DNA from: Pseudomonadota bacterium | Lineage (GTDB): Bacteria > Pseudomonadota > Gammaproteobacteria > Steroidobacterales > Steroidobacteraceae | NCBI GenBank assembly: GCA_037200975.1 | Contig: JBBCGI010000001.1 | Span: 1,798,001 to 1,862,000, forward strand | DNA: 64,000 nucleotides | Reading direction: 5' to 3' | Position numbers and translations under genes: made by a program | In this document: piece after piece, positions 42,461-52,737 of the stretch | Position numbering within the stretch: position 1 is the stretch's first letter | Layout: each line of letters starts with the position of its first letter | Notes under the pieces: model-generated | What the model saw: the letters and a program-made list of their open reading frames with translations, nothing else | What the model was told of the DNA's origin: nothing | Databases searched by the model: none

Positions 42461-43972
42461 ATGAATCGGCGAATCGGACTTCTTGCATCGGTTTTCCTCG
42501 TGGGTGCATCGGGCAATCTCGGCGCGGCCGTGAACCCCGACGCCGTCGACAATTTCACCGGCAAGCCGCGCCTGCTCGTGCTGACCGACATAGGCAACGA
42601 GCCCGACGACCAGATGTCGCTGGTTCGCCTGCTGCTGTATTCCAATGAGATCGATCTGGAAGGCCTCGTCGCCACCACTTCCACGTGGCAGAAAGACAAG
42701 GTGCGGCCGGACACGTTGCACGAAGTCATCGCGGCGTACGCCGAGGTACGCGAAAACCTGCTGAAACATGCAGCGGACTGGCCGACCGCCGCCCACCTCG
42801 ATGCCCTCGTGACACAGGGGCCCGCGGCGTATGGAATGGCGGCGCTCGGGGACCGTCCACTAACTACCGGTGCCGCCAGCCTCATCGCCGCCGCGGATCG
42901 CGCCGACCCGCGGCCATTGTGGATCGCGCTCTGGGGCGGCGCGAATACGCTGGCCGAAGCGCTCATCCAGGTGCGCGCCACCCGCGACGCGAACGCATTG
43001 GGCGATGTCCTCGCACGGCTGCGCGTGTATTCGATCTCCGACCAGGATGACGGGGGCCCCTGGATCCGGCGTGAATTTCCCGGACTCTTCTATATCGTGA
43101 AACCCAGTCCGCCGAACGCGGGTGAATACGGGTACGCGACCTGGACGGGCATCAGCGGCGATGTGTACTACCGCAATGGCGCCGGAGCGGACGGCAGCAC
43201 CGTCACGAACGAATGGCTGGACACGCACATTCGCGCCAAGGGCCCGCTGGGCAAACACTATCCGAAGTTCGCCTTCATCATGGAAGGCGACACTCCCTCG
43301 TTTCTCGGCCTGACCGGCAATGGCCTCGAAAGCTTCCGCAATCCGTCCTGGGGCGGCTGGGGTGGCCGTTACCAATTTCTTCAACCGTACGGCGAGACTC
43401 ACGCGATCTGGACGCAGGGCGGCGATCTGTTCCCGCGTGTCACTTCGCAGGACACCGTCATCGGTGCCGACAACAAACCGCATGTCTCGGACCAGGCCAC
43501 GATCTGGCGCTGGCGCGAAGCATTCCAGAATGAATTCTCCGCCCGCATGGACTGGACGTTCAAGACGTACGCGACCGCCAACCATCCGCCGGTCGCCGTG
43601 GTCGCCGGCGCCACCGGCACGGCACCTATCTACCTGGATGCCGAGGCCGGCCAATCGGTACTGCTCGATGCCTCCGGCAGCACCGACCCCGACCGCAACG
43701 CGTTGTCTTTCCGATGGTTTCACTACCCCGAGGCGGGATTCACCCCGGGCCAGAAGCTGGCGGACGTGAAAATCACCAACGACCGGGCGGCACGTGCGAC
43801 GGCGACCGTAACCGCCGGCTGCCGGCCGGTGTGGATTCCCTCCCCGGACTCATGCCCGGCGAGCATCGCGCACGTGATTCTTGCGGTGACCGATACCGGA
43901 ACCCCGCGGCTCACGTCTTACCGGCGCGTGATCCTCAGGGTTCACCCGGGCGGCGCCGCTACCGATAAGTAA
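42461..43972 (+). CDS. DUF1593 (nucleoside-hydrolase-like) secreted protein
   Basis: A 503-residue exported protein. A signal peptide ends near LGAAVN. The domain opens PRLLVLTDIGNEPDDQMS, an aspartate-rich calcium site like that of nucleoside hydrolases, followed by WIALWGGANTLAEAL. The C-terminal part (about 375-495) reads NHPPVAVVAGATGTAP and LLDASGSTDPDRNALSFRW, an Ig/PKD-like domain. DUF1593 proteins are found among polysaccharide-degrading gene sets and are not well characterised. It is a single gene on its strand; no partner is adjacent. Glycoside or nucleoside hydrolysis is a guess. Confidence 0.82.
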   Translation: MNRRIGLLASVFLVGASGNLGAAVNPDAVDNFTGKPRLLVLTDIGNEPDDQMSLVRLLLYSNEIDLEGLVATTSTWQKDKVRPDTLHEVIAAYAEVRENLLKHAADWPTAAHLDALVTQGPAAYGMAALGDRPLTTGAASLIAAADRADPRPLWIALWGGANTLAEALIQVRATRDANALGDVLARLRVYSISDQDDGGPWIRREFPGLFYIVKPSPPNAGEYGYATWTGISGDVYYRNGAGADGSTVTNEWLDTHIRAKGPLGKHYPKFAFIMEGDTPSFLGLTGNGLESFRNPSWGGWGGRYQFLQPYGETHAIWTQGGDLFPRVTSQDTVIGADNKPHVSDQATIWRWREAFQNEFSARMDWTFKTYATANHPPVAVVAGATGTAPIYLDAEAGQSVLLDASGSTDPDRNALSFRWFHYPEAGFTPGQKLADVKITNDRAARATATVTAGCRPVWIPSPDSCPASIAHVILAVTDTGTPRLTSYRRVILRVHPGGAATDK

Positions 43973-44064
43973 AACGGATCGCAACGTCAGACGGCTCCTA
44001 CATTATCTACAGGAACCTGTGCGCCTTGTTAGGCTCCAAGCTGTATCCGATCCCTGGCGGCTGC

Positions 44065-45228
44065 TTGCGTACAACAATAATTTCGATTTCCCTCGCACTT
44101 GCCTTGGCTCTCGCGGGCTGTGGAAAAGACTCCGGCAAGGCCGGCGCGAAATCCGAACCTGAAGCCGGCTACGTCGTGCTGAAGCCGGAGTCCGTGCCGT
44201 TGCAGGTGGAGCTGCCGGGCCGCACCGCCGCATTCGAAACTTCCGAAGTTCGGCCCCAGGTGTCCGGCATCATCCAGGCCAGGCTGTTCACCGAAGGCTC
44301 GACGGTCCGCGCCGGCGACGTGTTGTACCGCATCGATCCGCGCATCTACGAATCCGCTGCGGGCCAGGCGCGCGCCGACCTCACGAGCGCCATCGCCACG
44401 CGCGACGCGGCCCGGGCCCGCGCCGACCGCTTCACCGAACTCGCCAAGGCGCAGGTAGTTAGCCGACAGGACCTGCTGGACGCGCAGGCGACGGCCGATT
44501 CCGCCGCCGCCGCCGTCGAACGCGCCCGCGCCGCACTCGAAACGGCCGAAATCAATCGCCAGTTCACGCAGGTCAGCGCGCCGATCTCCGGCCGCATCGG
44601 CCGCTCCGTGGTCACCACCGGCGCGCTGGTGTCGGCCGCCCAGGCGGAGCCGCTCACCACCATCCAGCGGCTCGACCCGATCTTCGTCGACATCCAGCAG
44701 TCGAGCGGCGTGTTGCTGGGGCTGCGCCGGCAACTGGCCGACGGCGGTGTCACGCGTGCGTCCACCGCCGTCAGCCTGGTTCTCGAGGACGGCAGCCGCT
44801 ACCGCCACGAGGGCGTGCTGCAATTCGCGGAATCCATGGTGGATGCGAGCACCGGCACCGTCACCATTCGCGCGCGTTTCCCGAATCCCGAAGGCTTGCT
44901 GCTGCCCGGCATGTACGTGCGCGCGGAGTTCTCGCCGGTCGAGGCGCAACACGCGATCCTTGCGCCCCAGCAGGCCATCTCGCGCGATGTGAAAGGCAAC
45001 GCAACGGCCCTGGTGGTCGACAAGGATTCAAAGGCCGAAATGCGCACGCTGGTCGCGGACCGCACCGTCGGCGACAAGTGGCTGGTGACTTCGGGGCTCG
45101 CGGCCGGCGACAAACTCATCGTCGAAGGTCTGGGCCGCATCAAGCCGGGCCAGGCCGTCAAGCCGGTGCCCTTGAAAGTTGCCGCCTCCGCTGGCGGCGG
45201 TGGATCGCTTTCGCTCGCCGCTGACTGA
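44065..45228 (+). CDS. RND efflux periplasmic adaptor (AcrA/MexA type)
   Basis: Membrane-fusion protein of 387 residues. The lipobox LALAGCGKDS follows a short hydrophobic signal, and the biotinyl-lipoyl-like halves are in RPQVSGIIQARLFTEGSTV and QVSAPISGRIGRSV around a coiled-coil hairpin rich in Ala, Arg and Glu (about 105-165). TTG 44065 is preferred because it gives a normal lipoprotein signal; a TTG at 44026 adds 13 residues. The pump gene follows two bases after the stop. No regulator or outer-membrane channel is adjacent. Confidence 0.9.
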   Translation: MRTTIISISLALALALAGCGKDSGKAGAKSEPEAGYVVLKPESVPLQVELPGRTAAFETSEVRPQVSGIIQARLFTEGSTVRAGDVLYRIDPRIYESAAGQARADLTSAIATRDAARARADRFTELAKAQVVSRQDLLDAQATADSAAAAVERARAALETAEINRQFTQVSAPISGRIGRSVVTTGALVSAAQAEPLTTIQRLDPIFVDIQQSSGVLLGLRRQLADGGVTRASTAVSLVLEDGSRYRHEGVLQFAESMVDASTGTVTIRARFPNPEGLLLPGMYVRAEFSPVEAQHAILAPQQAISRDVKGNATALVVDKDSKAEMRTLVADRTVGDKWLVTSGLAAGDKLIVEGLGRIKPGQAVKPVPLKVAASAGGGGSLSLAAD

Positions 45229-45230
45229 CG

Positions 45231-48200
45231 ATGCTGTCCCGCGTATTCATCGAACGGCCCGTGCTGGCATGGGTCATCTCCATCCTGATCATGCTGGGCG
45301 GCGTCGCGGGCATCCGCACGCTGCCCGTGGAGCAGTATCCGGACATCGCACCGCCCTCGGTCAACGTCCGGGCAAACTACCCGGGCGCTTCGGCCGAGAC
45401 GCTCGAGTCCAGCGTGACGCAGGTGATCGAGCAGCAGCTCACCGGCATCGACGGGTTGATCTATTTCTCCTCGAGCTCGAGTGCGAATGGCACGGCCACC
45501 GTGACGCTCACGTTCGATCAGGGCACCGACGCGGACATCGCGCAGGTGCAGGTGCAGAACAAGGTGCAACAAGCGCTGCCGCGGATGCCGCAGCAGGTGC
45601 AGGCGCAGGGCCTGGTGGTCACGAAGTCCAACCCCGACTTCCTGATGGTGCTGTCGGTCTACGATGAATCGGACGTCGCGCGCAGCGGCGACGTATCCGA
45701 CTATCTGGTCTCGAACCTGCAGGATGCCATCGGCCGCCTGCCCGGCGTCGGCGACATGAACGTGTTCGGTTCGCAGTACGCGATGCGCATCTGGCTCGAT
45801 CCGTCGAAGCTCGTGAGCTTCGGATTGATGCCCGGCGACATCATCACGGCGCTGCAGGCGCAGAACACGCAGGTGGCGGCCGGCCAGCTCGGCGCGCAAC
45901 CGACCTCGCCGGAACAGATGCTGAACGCCACCGTCACGGCGCGTTCGCGTTTCACCGATGCGGAACAATTCCGCCGCGTCATCGTCAAGACGCGCGGCGA
46001 CGGCTCGACCGTGCGGCTTTCGGACGTGGCGCGCGTCGAGCTCGGCAGCGAGAGTTACGGCACCGTGACGCGTCTCAACGGCCATCCCGGCGGCGGCATC
46101 GCGGTGCAGCTCGCGCCCGGCGCCGACGCGTTGCGCACCTCGGAGCTCGTGAAGGCGGAAGTCGAGCGGCAGGCCAAGTCCTTCCCGCCCGGATATCGCT
46201 ACGCGTTTCCGCTCGACAGCACGGACTTCGTGAAATTGTCCATCGAGGAGGTCGTCAAGACGCTGCTCGAAGCGATCCTGCTGGTCGTCATCGTCATGTT
46301 CGTGTTCCTGCAGAGCTGGCGCGCGACGCTGATTCCGGCCATCGCCGTGCCCGTCGTGTTGTTAGGCACGTTCGGCGTGCTGGCGGTGTGCGGGTTCACC
46401 ATCAATACGCTGACCTTGTTCGGCATGGTGCTGGCCATCGGTTTGCTGGTCGACGACGCCATCGTGGTCGTCGAGAACGTCGAGCGCGTCATGCGCGAGG
46501 AGCCCGGGGTCTCCGCGCACGATGCCACGGTGCGCTCGATGGGCGAGATCCAGACGGCGTTGATCGCGATTGCACTCGTGTTGTCGGCCGTGTTCCTGCC
46601 GATGGCGTTCTTCGGCGGCTCGGTGGGCGAGATCTATCGCCAGTTCTCCATCACGATGGTCGCGGCCATGGTGTTGTCCGTCGTGGTGGCGATCGTGCTC
46701 TCGCCCGCGCTGGCTTCGACGCTGCTCAAGCCTCCGACGCCGGAGCTCATCGCGCGCCGCAAACGCGTGACCGCGGCGATGCATCGCGTCGGCGATCGCT
46801 TTCAGGCCTGGTTCGAACGCATGGCCGAAAAATACCGGGCCACGGTCGAGCGCGTGCTCGATCACGGCCGCATCGCGTTCGGCGCATACCTGGTGCTGGT
46901 GCTGGTGCTGGTCGTGGTGTTCCTGGCGCTGCCGACCAGTTTCCTCCCGGTCGAAGACCAAGGCCGCGCGCAATTGCAGTTCACGCTGCCCCCGGGCGCG
47001 ACCGAGTCGCGCACGCTGGCCGCGGTCAAGGAAGTCGAGCACTACTTCCTCAATGACGAGAAGGAAAACGTGCCGATCATCTTCACGATCGTCGGCCAGA
47101 GCCAGGCGGGTGCCGGGCAAAATGCCGGCCGCGGTTTCATCGCCCTCGCTCCGTGGGATGTGCGCGAGGGCAAATCGCGCAGCGCCGCCGCCATCACGCA
47201 GCGTGCGACAAAAACGCTGGCGCGCATCCGCGATGCGGAATTCTTCGCGCTGAACCCGCCGCCGGTGCGCGGGCTCGGCCAGTCGAGCGGCTTCACGATG
47301 GAATTGCTGAACAGCGGCAACCTGAGCCGCGCGGATTTCAAGGCGGCGCGCGACAAACTGCTGGCCGCCGCGCGCGCCGACGATTCGCTCACGAATGTCC
47401 GCACGAACTCGCTCGAGGACACGCCGGCGCTCAGCGTCGACATCGATCAGGAAAAGGTGGGCGCACTGGGGCTCGCCCAGCACGATGTCGATGCCACGCT
47501 GTCGGCAGCCTGGGGCGGCAATTACGTCAACGATTTCATCGATCGCGGCCGTGTCAAACGCGTCTACGTGCAAGGTGACGCACAGTTCCGCAGCCGCCCC
47601 GAGGATCTTGGCAGCTGGTACGTGCGAACGGCGGACGGATCGATGGCGCCGTTCTCCGCGTTCGCCAGCACCTCCTGGCACCAGGCGCCCGTCACCGTGG
47701 GCCGCTACAACGGCCTGAGCGCCTACGAGATCCAGGGCGCCACCGCGCCGGGGCGCAGCACCGGCGACGCGATGGAACGCATGGAGAAACTGGCGGCCGA
47801 CATTCCGGGCACTTCGATCGCCTGGAGCGGGCTGTCGTACCAGGAGCGGCTGTCGAGCGGACAGGCGCCCTATCTATATGCCATTTCGCTGTTGGTCGTG
47901 TTCCTGTGCCTGGCCGCGTTGTACGAAAGCTGGTCGGTGCCAGTGTCCGTGCTGCTGGTCGTGCCGCTTGGTTTGTTAGGCGCGGCGATGGCGGTGTGGC
48001 TGCGCGGCCTCGAGAACGACGTGTACTTCCAGGTCGGGTTGTTGACGACCATGGGGCTCGCGGCCAAGAACGCCATCCTCATCGTGGAATTCGCCGAACA
48101 CGCGGAACGTCAGGGCGTCGATCCGCGTACCGCCGTATTGCAGGCCGCGCGACTGCGGTTGCGCCCCATCCTCATGACATCGCTCGCGTTCATCTTCGGC

Positions 48201-48371
48201 GTATTGCCGCTGGCCATCTCCACCGGTGCGGGCGCGCAGAGCCGCATCGCGATCGGCACGGCGGTCATCGGCGGCATGACCACCGGCACGTTGCTGGCGA
48301 TTTTCTTCGTGCCGCTGCTGTTCGTCGGCGTGCGGCGGCTGGCAGGAAGACGCCAAGTCGGTGCCGGGTGA
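45231..48371 (+). CDS. RND multidrug efflux pump (AcrB/MexB type)
   Basis: Inner-membrane proton-driven pump of 1046 residues, HAE1 family length. The proton-relay pair is in GLLVDDAIVVVENV in transmembrane helix 4, with the matching late MTSLAFIFGVLPLA. N-terminal FIERPVLAWVISILIM and the porter motifs QGLVVTKSNPDFLMVLSVY are typical. It works with the upstream adaptor and an outer-membrane channel encoded elsewhere, exporting drugs, bile-like or hydrophobic compounds; substrate specificity cannot be read from sequence. Confidence 0.95.
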   Translation: MLSRVFIERPVLAWVISILIMLGGVAGIRTLPVEQYPDIAPPSVNVRANYPGASAETLESSVTQVIEQQLTGIDGLIYFSSSSSANGTATVTLTFDQGTDADIAQVQVQNKVQQALPRMPQQVQAQGLVVTKSNPDFLMVLSVYDESDVARSGDVSDYLVSNLQDAIGRLPGVGDMNVFGSQYAMRIWLDPSKLVSFGLMPGDIITALQAQNTQVAAGQLGAQPTSPEQMLNATVTARSRFTDAEQFRRVIVKTRGDGSTVRLSDVARVELGSESYGTVTRLNGHPGGGIAVQLAPGADALRTSELVKAEVERQAKSFPPGYRYAFPLDSTDFVKLSIEEVVKTLLEAILLVVIVMFVFLQSWRATLIPAIAVPVVLLGTFGVLAVCGFTINTLTLFGMVLAIGLLVDDAIVVVENVERVMREEPGVSAHDATVRSMGEIQTALIAIALVLSAVFLPMAFFGGSVGEIYRQFSITMVAAMVLSVVVAIVLSPALASTLLKPPTPELIARRKRVTAAMHRVGDRFQAWFERMAEKYRATVERVLDHGRIAFGAYLVLVLVLVVVFLALPTSFLPVEDQGRAQLQFTLPPGATESRTLAAVKEVEHYFLNDEKENVPIIFTIVGQSQAGAGQNAGRGFIALAPWDVREGKSRSAAAITQRATKTLARIRDAEFFALNPPPVRGLGQSSGFTMELLNSGNLSRADFKAARDKLLAAARADDSLTNVRTNSLEDTPALSVDIDQEKVGALGLAQHDVDATLSAAWGGNYVNDFIDRGRVKRVYVQGDAQFRSRPEDLGSWYVRTADGSMAPFSAFASTSWHQAPVTVGRYNGLSAYEIQGATAPGRSTGDAMERMEKLAADIPGTSIAWSGLSYQERLSSGQAPYLYAISLLVVFLCLAALYESWSVPVSVLLVVPLGLLGAAMAVWLRGLENDVYFQVGLLTTMGLAAKNAILIVEFAEHAERQGVDPRTAVLQAARLRLRPILMTSLAFIFGVLPLAISTGAGAQSRIAIGTAVIGGMTTGTLLAIFFVPLLFVGVRRLAGRRQVGAG

Positions 48372-48417
48372 GGAATCGGGGAATTGCGAGTTGGCGTAAC
48401 GCCTCGATGCGTGCCGA

Positions 48418-50040
48418 TTAGTTAGCCCCCGGCCGGCGCGTTACGCAGCCGTCCGTGCGCTCTGGATTCGCCAGCAGCGCGCGCAGCACGCCATTCGTCC
48501 AGCCAAACCCATCCTGGGTCGGATACTCGCCGCCGCGCGCGTCCGCATCGCCGGTGACGTCGTACTTCTCGACCAGCTTGCCGGTCTTCGCGAACTCGGC
48601 GACATTTTCCCGCACCCAGCCCGCGGCGATGGCCTGTGCCAGGCCTTCCTCGCCATACCGGGCGAAGCCGCTGATTGCGATCCATTGCAGCGGCGCCCAG
48701 CCGTTTGGTGCGTCCCATTGTTGCCCGCTCCTCACCGCCGTCGGCACGATGCCCTCGGGGCGCAGCAGGTTGAGCCGCGTGGCGTCGGCCAGCGGCGCGG
48801 CCTGGCCGCGCTCCGCGATGTCGAAGAACAGCGGATAGAGTCCAGCGGCAGTGACCGCATCCGACGCGCGGCGCTCGGTCCAGAGGTAGTCGGTGAATGC
48901 GCCGCGCTTCGTGTTCCAGAAAAGACGCCGCATTTCGGCCGCGCGTTGGTCGGCCAGTGCCCGGGCGCGGGCGCTCGCCGCCGCGTCACCGCGCGCGGCG
49001 GCGCCGCGCGAGATCGCAATCTCCAGTTGATACAGGAGACTGTTGAGGTCGACGGGCAGAAAATCGACGGTGCGTATCGTCGCCAGCGTCTTGCCATCCG
49101 CCAGCCAGCGCGAGCTGAAGTCCCAGCCGCTCTCGGCGGCGGCGCGCAGATTCCGGTACACCTCGGCCGCGGGGCGGCGGGCAGCGCCGGCGGTCGCTTC
49201 ATCTTCGCGCCAGGCTTCATCGCGCGGCGCCGCGCGATCGTCCCAGTATCGATTCAACACGGCTCCATCGGCGAGTCTGACGACGCGCCGGTGCGCAGTG
49301 CCGCGAGCCAGGGTCGCCGCGCCCTCCATCCAGAACTGGTACTCGCGCTCGAGCTGCGGCAGGTACTTCGCATAGATCTGCTCGCCATCGCGCTGCGCGG
49401 CCAACGCGATCATCGCGGCGAAAAACGGCGGCTGCGAACGACTCAGGTAGTAAGTCCGGTTGCCGTTCGGCACGTGGCCGTACGTGTCGATGAGAAAAGC
49501 GAAGTTGTCGATCATCTCGCGCACGAGATCATGCCACCCGGAGGCCTCGAGGCCGAGCATCGTGAAATACGTGTCCCAGTAATAGGCCTCGCGGAATCTT
49601 CCGCCCGGCACCACGTACCGGTGCGGCAGCGGCAGCAGCGACGAGCCTGCAGCCGCGGCGTCCGGTCCGCGCGTGAGCACCGGCCACAGCGCATCAATAT
49701 GCGCGCACACGCCGGCGCGCGAATCGTCGACGTATTCGGCGTCCGGAATCGTGGCGACGGTGAAGTGACGGCTGACAAAGGCGCGCAATTCGAAACCAGG
49801 TTCGGCCCGCTCGCGCCTATAGGCGGCAAGGATTTCCGCCGGCGCCGCGTTGGGAACCGAATCGGGGAAAGTCTTGCTGTCCGGAAAGATCCCGCTGCGT
49901 TGCACATCTTCGAACAGACCGCGAAAGACAACGGACGGCGGTTGCGGCGCAGCAGCCGGCGCAGCGAATGCGGCAAGGCAGGAAAACAACAACGCGAGCG
50001 CGAAGCCGGCGCGCGCCGTGTCGCAGAGTTTTCGTTTCAT
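48418..50040 (-). CDS. treA: Periplasmic trehalase (GH37)
   Basis: Hydrolyses trehalose to two glucoses. It is 540 residues with a signal peptide (to about AAFAAPAAA). Trehalase signature 1 is PGGRFREAYYWDTYF (145-159), signature 2 is QWDAPNGWAPLQ (441-452). The catalytic acid aspartate is D307 in ESGWDFSSRW, and the catalytic glutamate is E505 in GGEYPTQDGFGWTNG. It is divergent from a TonB-dependent receptor with a 189-base gap to that gene's preferred start, so the receptor may import trehalose or related glucosides, a common arrangement in this group. Confidence 0.95.
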   Translation of the reverse strand: MKRKLCDTARAGFALALLFSCLAAFAAPAAAPQPPSVVFRGLFEDVQRSGIFPDSKTFPDSVPNAAPAEILAAYRRERAEPGFELRAFVSRHFTVATIPDAEYVDDSRAGVCAHIDALWPVLTRGPDAAAAGSSLLPLPHRYVVPGGRFREAYYWDTYFTMLGLEASGWHDLVREMIDNFAFLIDTYGHVPNGNRTYYLSRSQPPFFAAMIALAAQRDGEQIYAKYLPQLEREYQFWMEGAATLARGTAHRRVVRLADGAVLNRYWDDRAAPRDEAWREDEATAGAARRPAAEVYRNLRAAAESGWDFSSRWLADGKTLATIRTVDFLPVDLNSLLYQLEIAISRGAAARGDAAASARARALADQRAAEMRRLFWNTKRGAFTDYLWTERRASDAVTAAGLYPLFFDIAERGQAAPLADATRLNLLRPEGIVPTAVRSGQQWDAPNGWAPLQWIAISGFARYGEEGLAQAIAAGWVRENVAEFAKTGKLVEKYDVTGDADARGGEYPTQDGFGWTNGVLRALLANPERTDGCVTRRPGAN

Positions 50041-50229
50041 GCACGCAGGTCATACGCCGCGTGCCGCCGGAAATCCAGATCGGCGGGCGCGCACGGCGCT
50101 GATGTAGCCGCGCGCTGACAATTGATCGAGTAACGCTGAGACAACCGAATTCGCCGGTCTCGGAAGAAGTGACTTCGTGTCAGTCACATGCTCGCGGCCA
50201 TTGAGAGCATGAACACGAGGGGATTGTGT

Positions 50230-52737
50230 ATGCCGCAACAAATTTTTTCGCGCGTCCGCGCGCCCGAGGTAGTCGCGCTGCTGGCGATCGCATTACTCAC
50301 CACCGCGCAGGTGAAGGCGCAGGCGGAAGCGCAGACGCCTGACAGTACGGACGAGAATAGCTCACTCGAAACCATCGTCGTCACCGGCAGCGCGATCGGT
50401 GGCGTCAAGAAACTCGAAGCCAGCTACAACATCGTCACCGCCAACGAAGAGGAGATCCGCCGTGCGAATCCGAAGAGCACCGCGGATCTGCTCAAGATAT
50501 CGCCCGGCATGTGGCCGGAATCGACCGGCGGCCAGACCGGCGCAAACATCGAGATCGCGGGATTTCCGGGCGGCGGCGACGCGCCGTACTTCACCACCCT
50601 GTTGATGGGATCGCCGCTGTACGGCATGCCGACACTGTCCTTCTTCGAGACCACGAGTATTTTCCGCCTTGACGACACCGTGAAATCCGCCGAGATCCTG
50701 CAGGGCGGCCCGTCGGTGGTATTCGCCGGCGGGCAGATGGGAGCCACCGCGAATTTCCTGCTGAAGACCGGCACCGATACGCCCACGGGCAGCCTCGGCC
50801 TCACCTACGGCGATGAAAATCTCATGCGTCTCGATGGCTTCGCGGGTTTTCCGTTGGGCGGCAACTGGTACGGCAGCGTCGGTGGCTTCTGGCGCACCTC
50901 GGACGGCGTACGCGATCCGCAGTTCAAGGCCGATGAGGGCGGCCAGCTCACGGCGACGCTCAAGCGTGAGTCCGATGCCGGCAATCTCGTGCTGTATGCG
51001 CGTTACCTCGACGACAAGAATCAATTCATCACGCCGATCCCGGTGATCCAGACCGGCACCGACCATTTCAGCAAATACCCGGGCTTCGATCCGCTCACCT
51101 CGACGTACAACAGCAATGCGATACGGCACGTGCGGCTCGACGGGTATCCCGGCGGCGGCACCAACGCCGATCTCGCCAATGGCCGCGGCGCGCAGATGTA
51201 TTTCCTCGGCGCCAACTACGATCACGAATTCGGGAACGGCTGGTCGATCAGCAACAAGTTCCTGTTCAACAGCGGCGACGTCGACACCAACGCGTTGTTC
51301 TCGGGTGCCAACCCCGCGGCGCTCTCCGACGAGCTGTACACGCTTTCCACCGACCTCGGCGGCCTCGAACTGCCGCCGGGCTCGGCGACCGCCACGTACG
51401 TCGGCGGTGGCGCCGTCGCACCCGACCAGAGCGTCATCTCGCAGGGCTGGTGGTTCATCCACAAAGAGCTCGAGAACATCAACAATGATTTCCGCCTGAG
51501 CAAGGAGCTCTTTGATGGAAACACGTTGACGCTCGGCGTGTACCTCGCCTACTACACGATGGACGACGAATGGGCACTCGGCAATCACATGTTGATGACC
51601 AACGAGCCGAATGCCCGTCCGATCACCGTGAGCTACGTCAACGGCCTGGGCCAGACGGCGCAACGCACCGACGAGCAAGGTTTCCTCGACGGTGGCTCCT
51701 TCAACATCACGGAGCGCGGGCACGCCTTCAATCGGGCGATCTATCTATCGGACTCGTGGCGCATCGACAAATGGCTGCTGGATGCGTCGGTGCGTTTCGA
51801 GAACGAGGACGCCACCAATCGCGTCTGCAATCTGTCGAATGTCGATCTCGACGGCGACGCGCTGACGATCTACAACAACGCCGTGCCGGTCTGTAACGGG
51901 ACCTTCGCCGTCACCGACTACGACCAGGACTTCACCTCGTGGACGGCAGGCGCCAACTACAGCTTCACCGACACCATGTCCGTCTACGGCCGCGTGAACC
52001 GCGGCGGGCATTTTCTCGACTTCGACAATGGCATTCGCGGCAGCACGACGGGGAACACGCCGCCCATGCAGATCGTCCGCAACTATGAAGTGGGATTCAA
52101 GTTCCAGAACGACCTGGTCTACGCAGACGTCAGCGCCTACTTCCGCAAATTCACCGGCCTGCAATACACGCCCACCGACGATAACGGCGTGCCGCTGCCG
52201 AACGAACTGCGCCTGTTCGGTTCCGAGTCCAAGGGCATCAATCTCATCGGCGCGATCACCCCGGGCGAACATTTCAGGTTCCAGGTGGTCGCCAACTACC
52301 TTGACGGTGAATACACCGACTTCGACGCGTGTTTTCCGTACAGCAACGTCGTGACTGGCGACGGCTGCGCCCCCATCGAAGGACGGCAGCTGCAGCGGCA
52401 ACCCAAGCTGCGCTACATGCTGACGCCGAGTTATCGCTGGTCGATGGGTTCCGCCGACCTCGATGCATACGTCACTTACACTCACGTCGGCGATCACACG
52501 CAGGATCAGTCCGCGTTGCAGCAGCTAGGTTCGTACCAGACCTGGGATGTCGGCGTCACCGCCAGCGTAGGCGAACACTGGCTGTTCGCGCTGCGCGGGT
52601 CGAACCTGTCCGACGAACTCGGGCTGACCGAGAGTAACTCTCGCATTTTCGGCGTGGCTGCCGGTTCCGGCGGCGTGTTGCTGGCCCGGCCGATCGAGGG
52701 CAGCGAAGTCAATTTCCAGGCGAAGTACCTCTGGTAG
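50230..52737 (+). CDS. TonB-dependent outer-membrane receptor next to trehalase
   Basis: Outer-membrane transporter of 835 residues. The signal peptide ends near TTAQVKAQA, followed by a TonB-box-like LETIVVTGSAI, a plug (LLKISPGMWPESTGGQTGANIEIAGFP, VKSAEILQGGPSVVFAGGQMGATANFLLKTGT) and a barrel ending FQAKYLW. ATG 50230 is chosen because GAGGGG lies eight bases upstream; earlier ATGs at 50188 and 50209 lack this. Its 3' end overlaps the converging glycosidase gene by 29 bases. It probably takes up a glucoside or oligosaccharide processed by the nearby hydrolases. The cargo is inference. Confidence 0.92.
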   Translation: MPQQIFSRVRAPEVVALLAIALLTTAQVKAQAEAQTPDSTDENSSLETIVVTGSAIGGVKKLEASYNIVTANEEEIRRANPKSTADLLKISPGMWPESTGGQTGANIEIAGFPGGGDAPYFTTLLMGSPLYGMPTLSFFETTSIFRLDDTVKSAEILQGGPSVVFAGGQMGATANFLLKTGTDTPTGSLGLTYGDENLMRLDGFAGFPLGGNWYGSVGGFWRTSDGVRDPQFKADEGGQLTATLKRESDAGNLVLYARYLDDKNQFITPIPVIQTGTDHFSKYPGFDPLTSTYNSNAIRHVRLDGYPGGGTNADLANGRGAQMYFLGANYDHEFGNGWSISNKFLFNSGDVDTNALFSGANPAALSDELYTLSTDLGGLELPPGSATATYVGGGAVAPDQSVISQGWWFIHKELENINNDFRLSKELFDGNTLTLGVYLAYYTMDDEWALGNHMLMTNEPNARPITVSYVNGLGQTAQRTDEQGFLDGGSFNITERGHAFNRAIYLSDSWRIDKWLLDASVRFENEDATNRVCNLSNVDLDGDALTIYNNAVPVCNGTFAVTDYDQDFTSWTAGANYSFTDTMSVYGRVNRGGHFLDFDNGIRGSTTGNTPPMQIVRNYEVGFKFQNDLVYADVSAYFRKFTGLQYTPTDDNGVPLPNELRLFGSESKGINLIGAITPGEHFRFQVVANYLDGEYTDFDACFPYSNVVTGDGCAPIEGRQLQRQPKLRYMLTPSYRWSMGSADLDAYVTYTHVGDHTQDQSALQQLGSYQTWDVGVTASVGEHWLFALRGSNLSDELGLTESNSRIFGVAAGSGGVLLARPIEGSEVNFQAKYLW

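Noticed and set aside
42412-42981. A 189-residue minus-strand frame opposite the DUF1593 gene
   Set aside because: Arginine- and serine-rich shadow without features.
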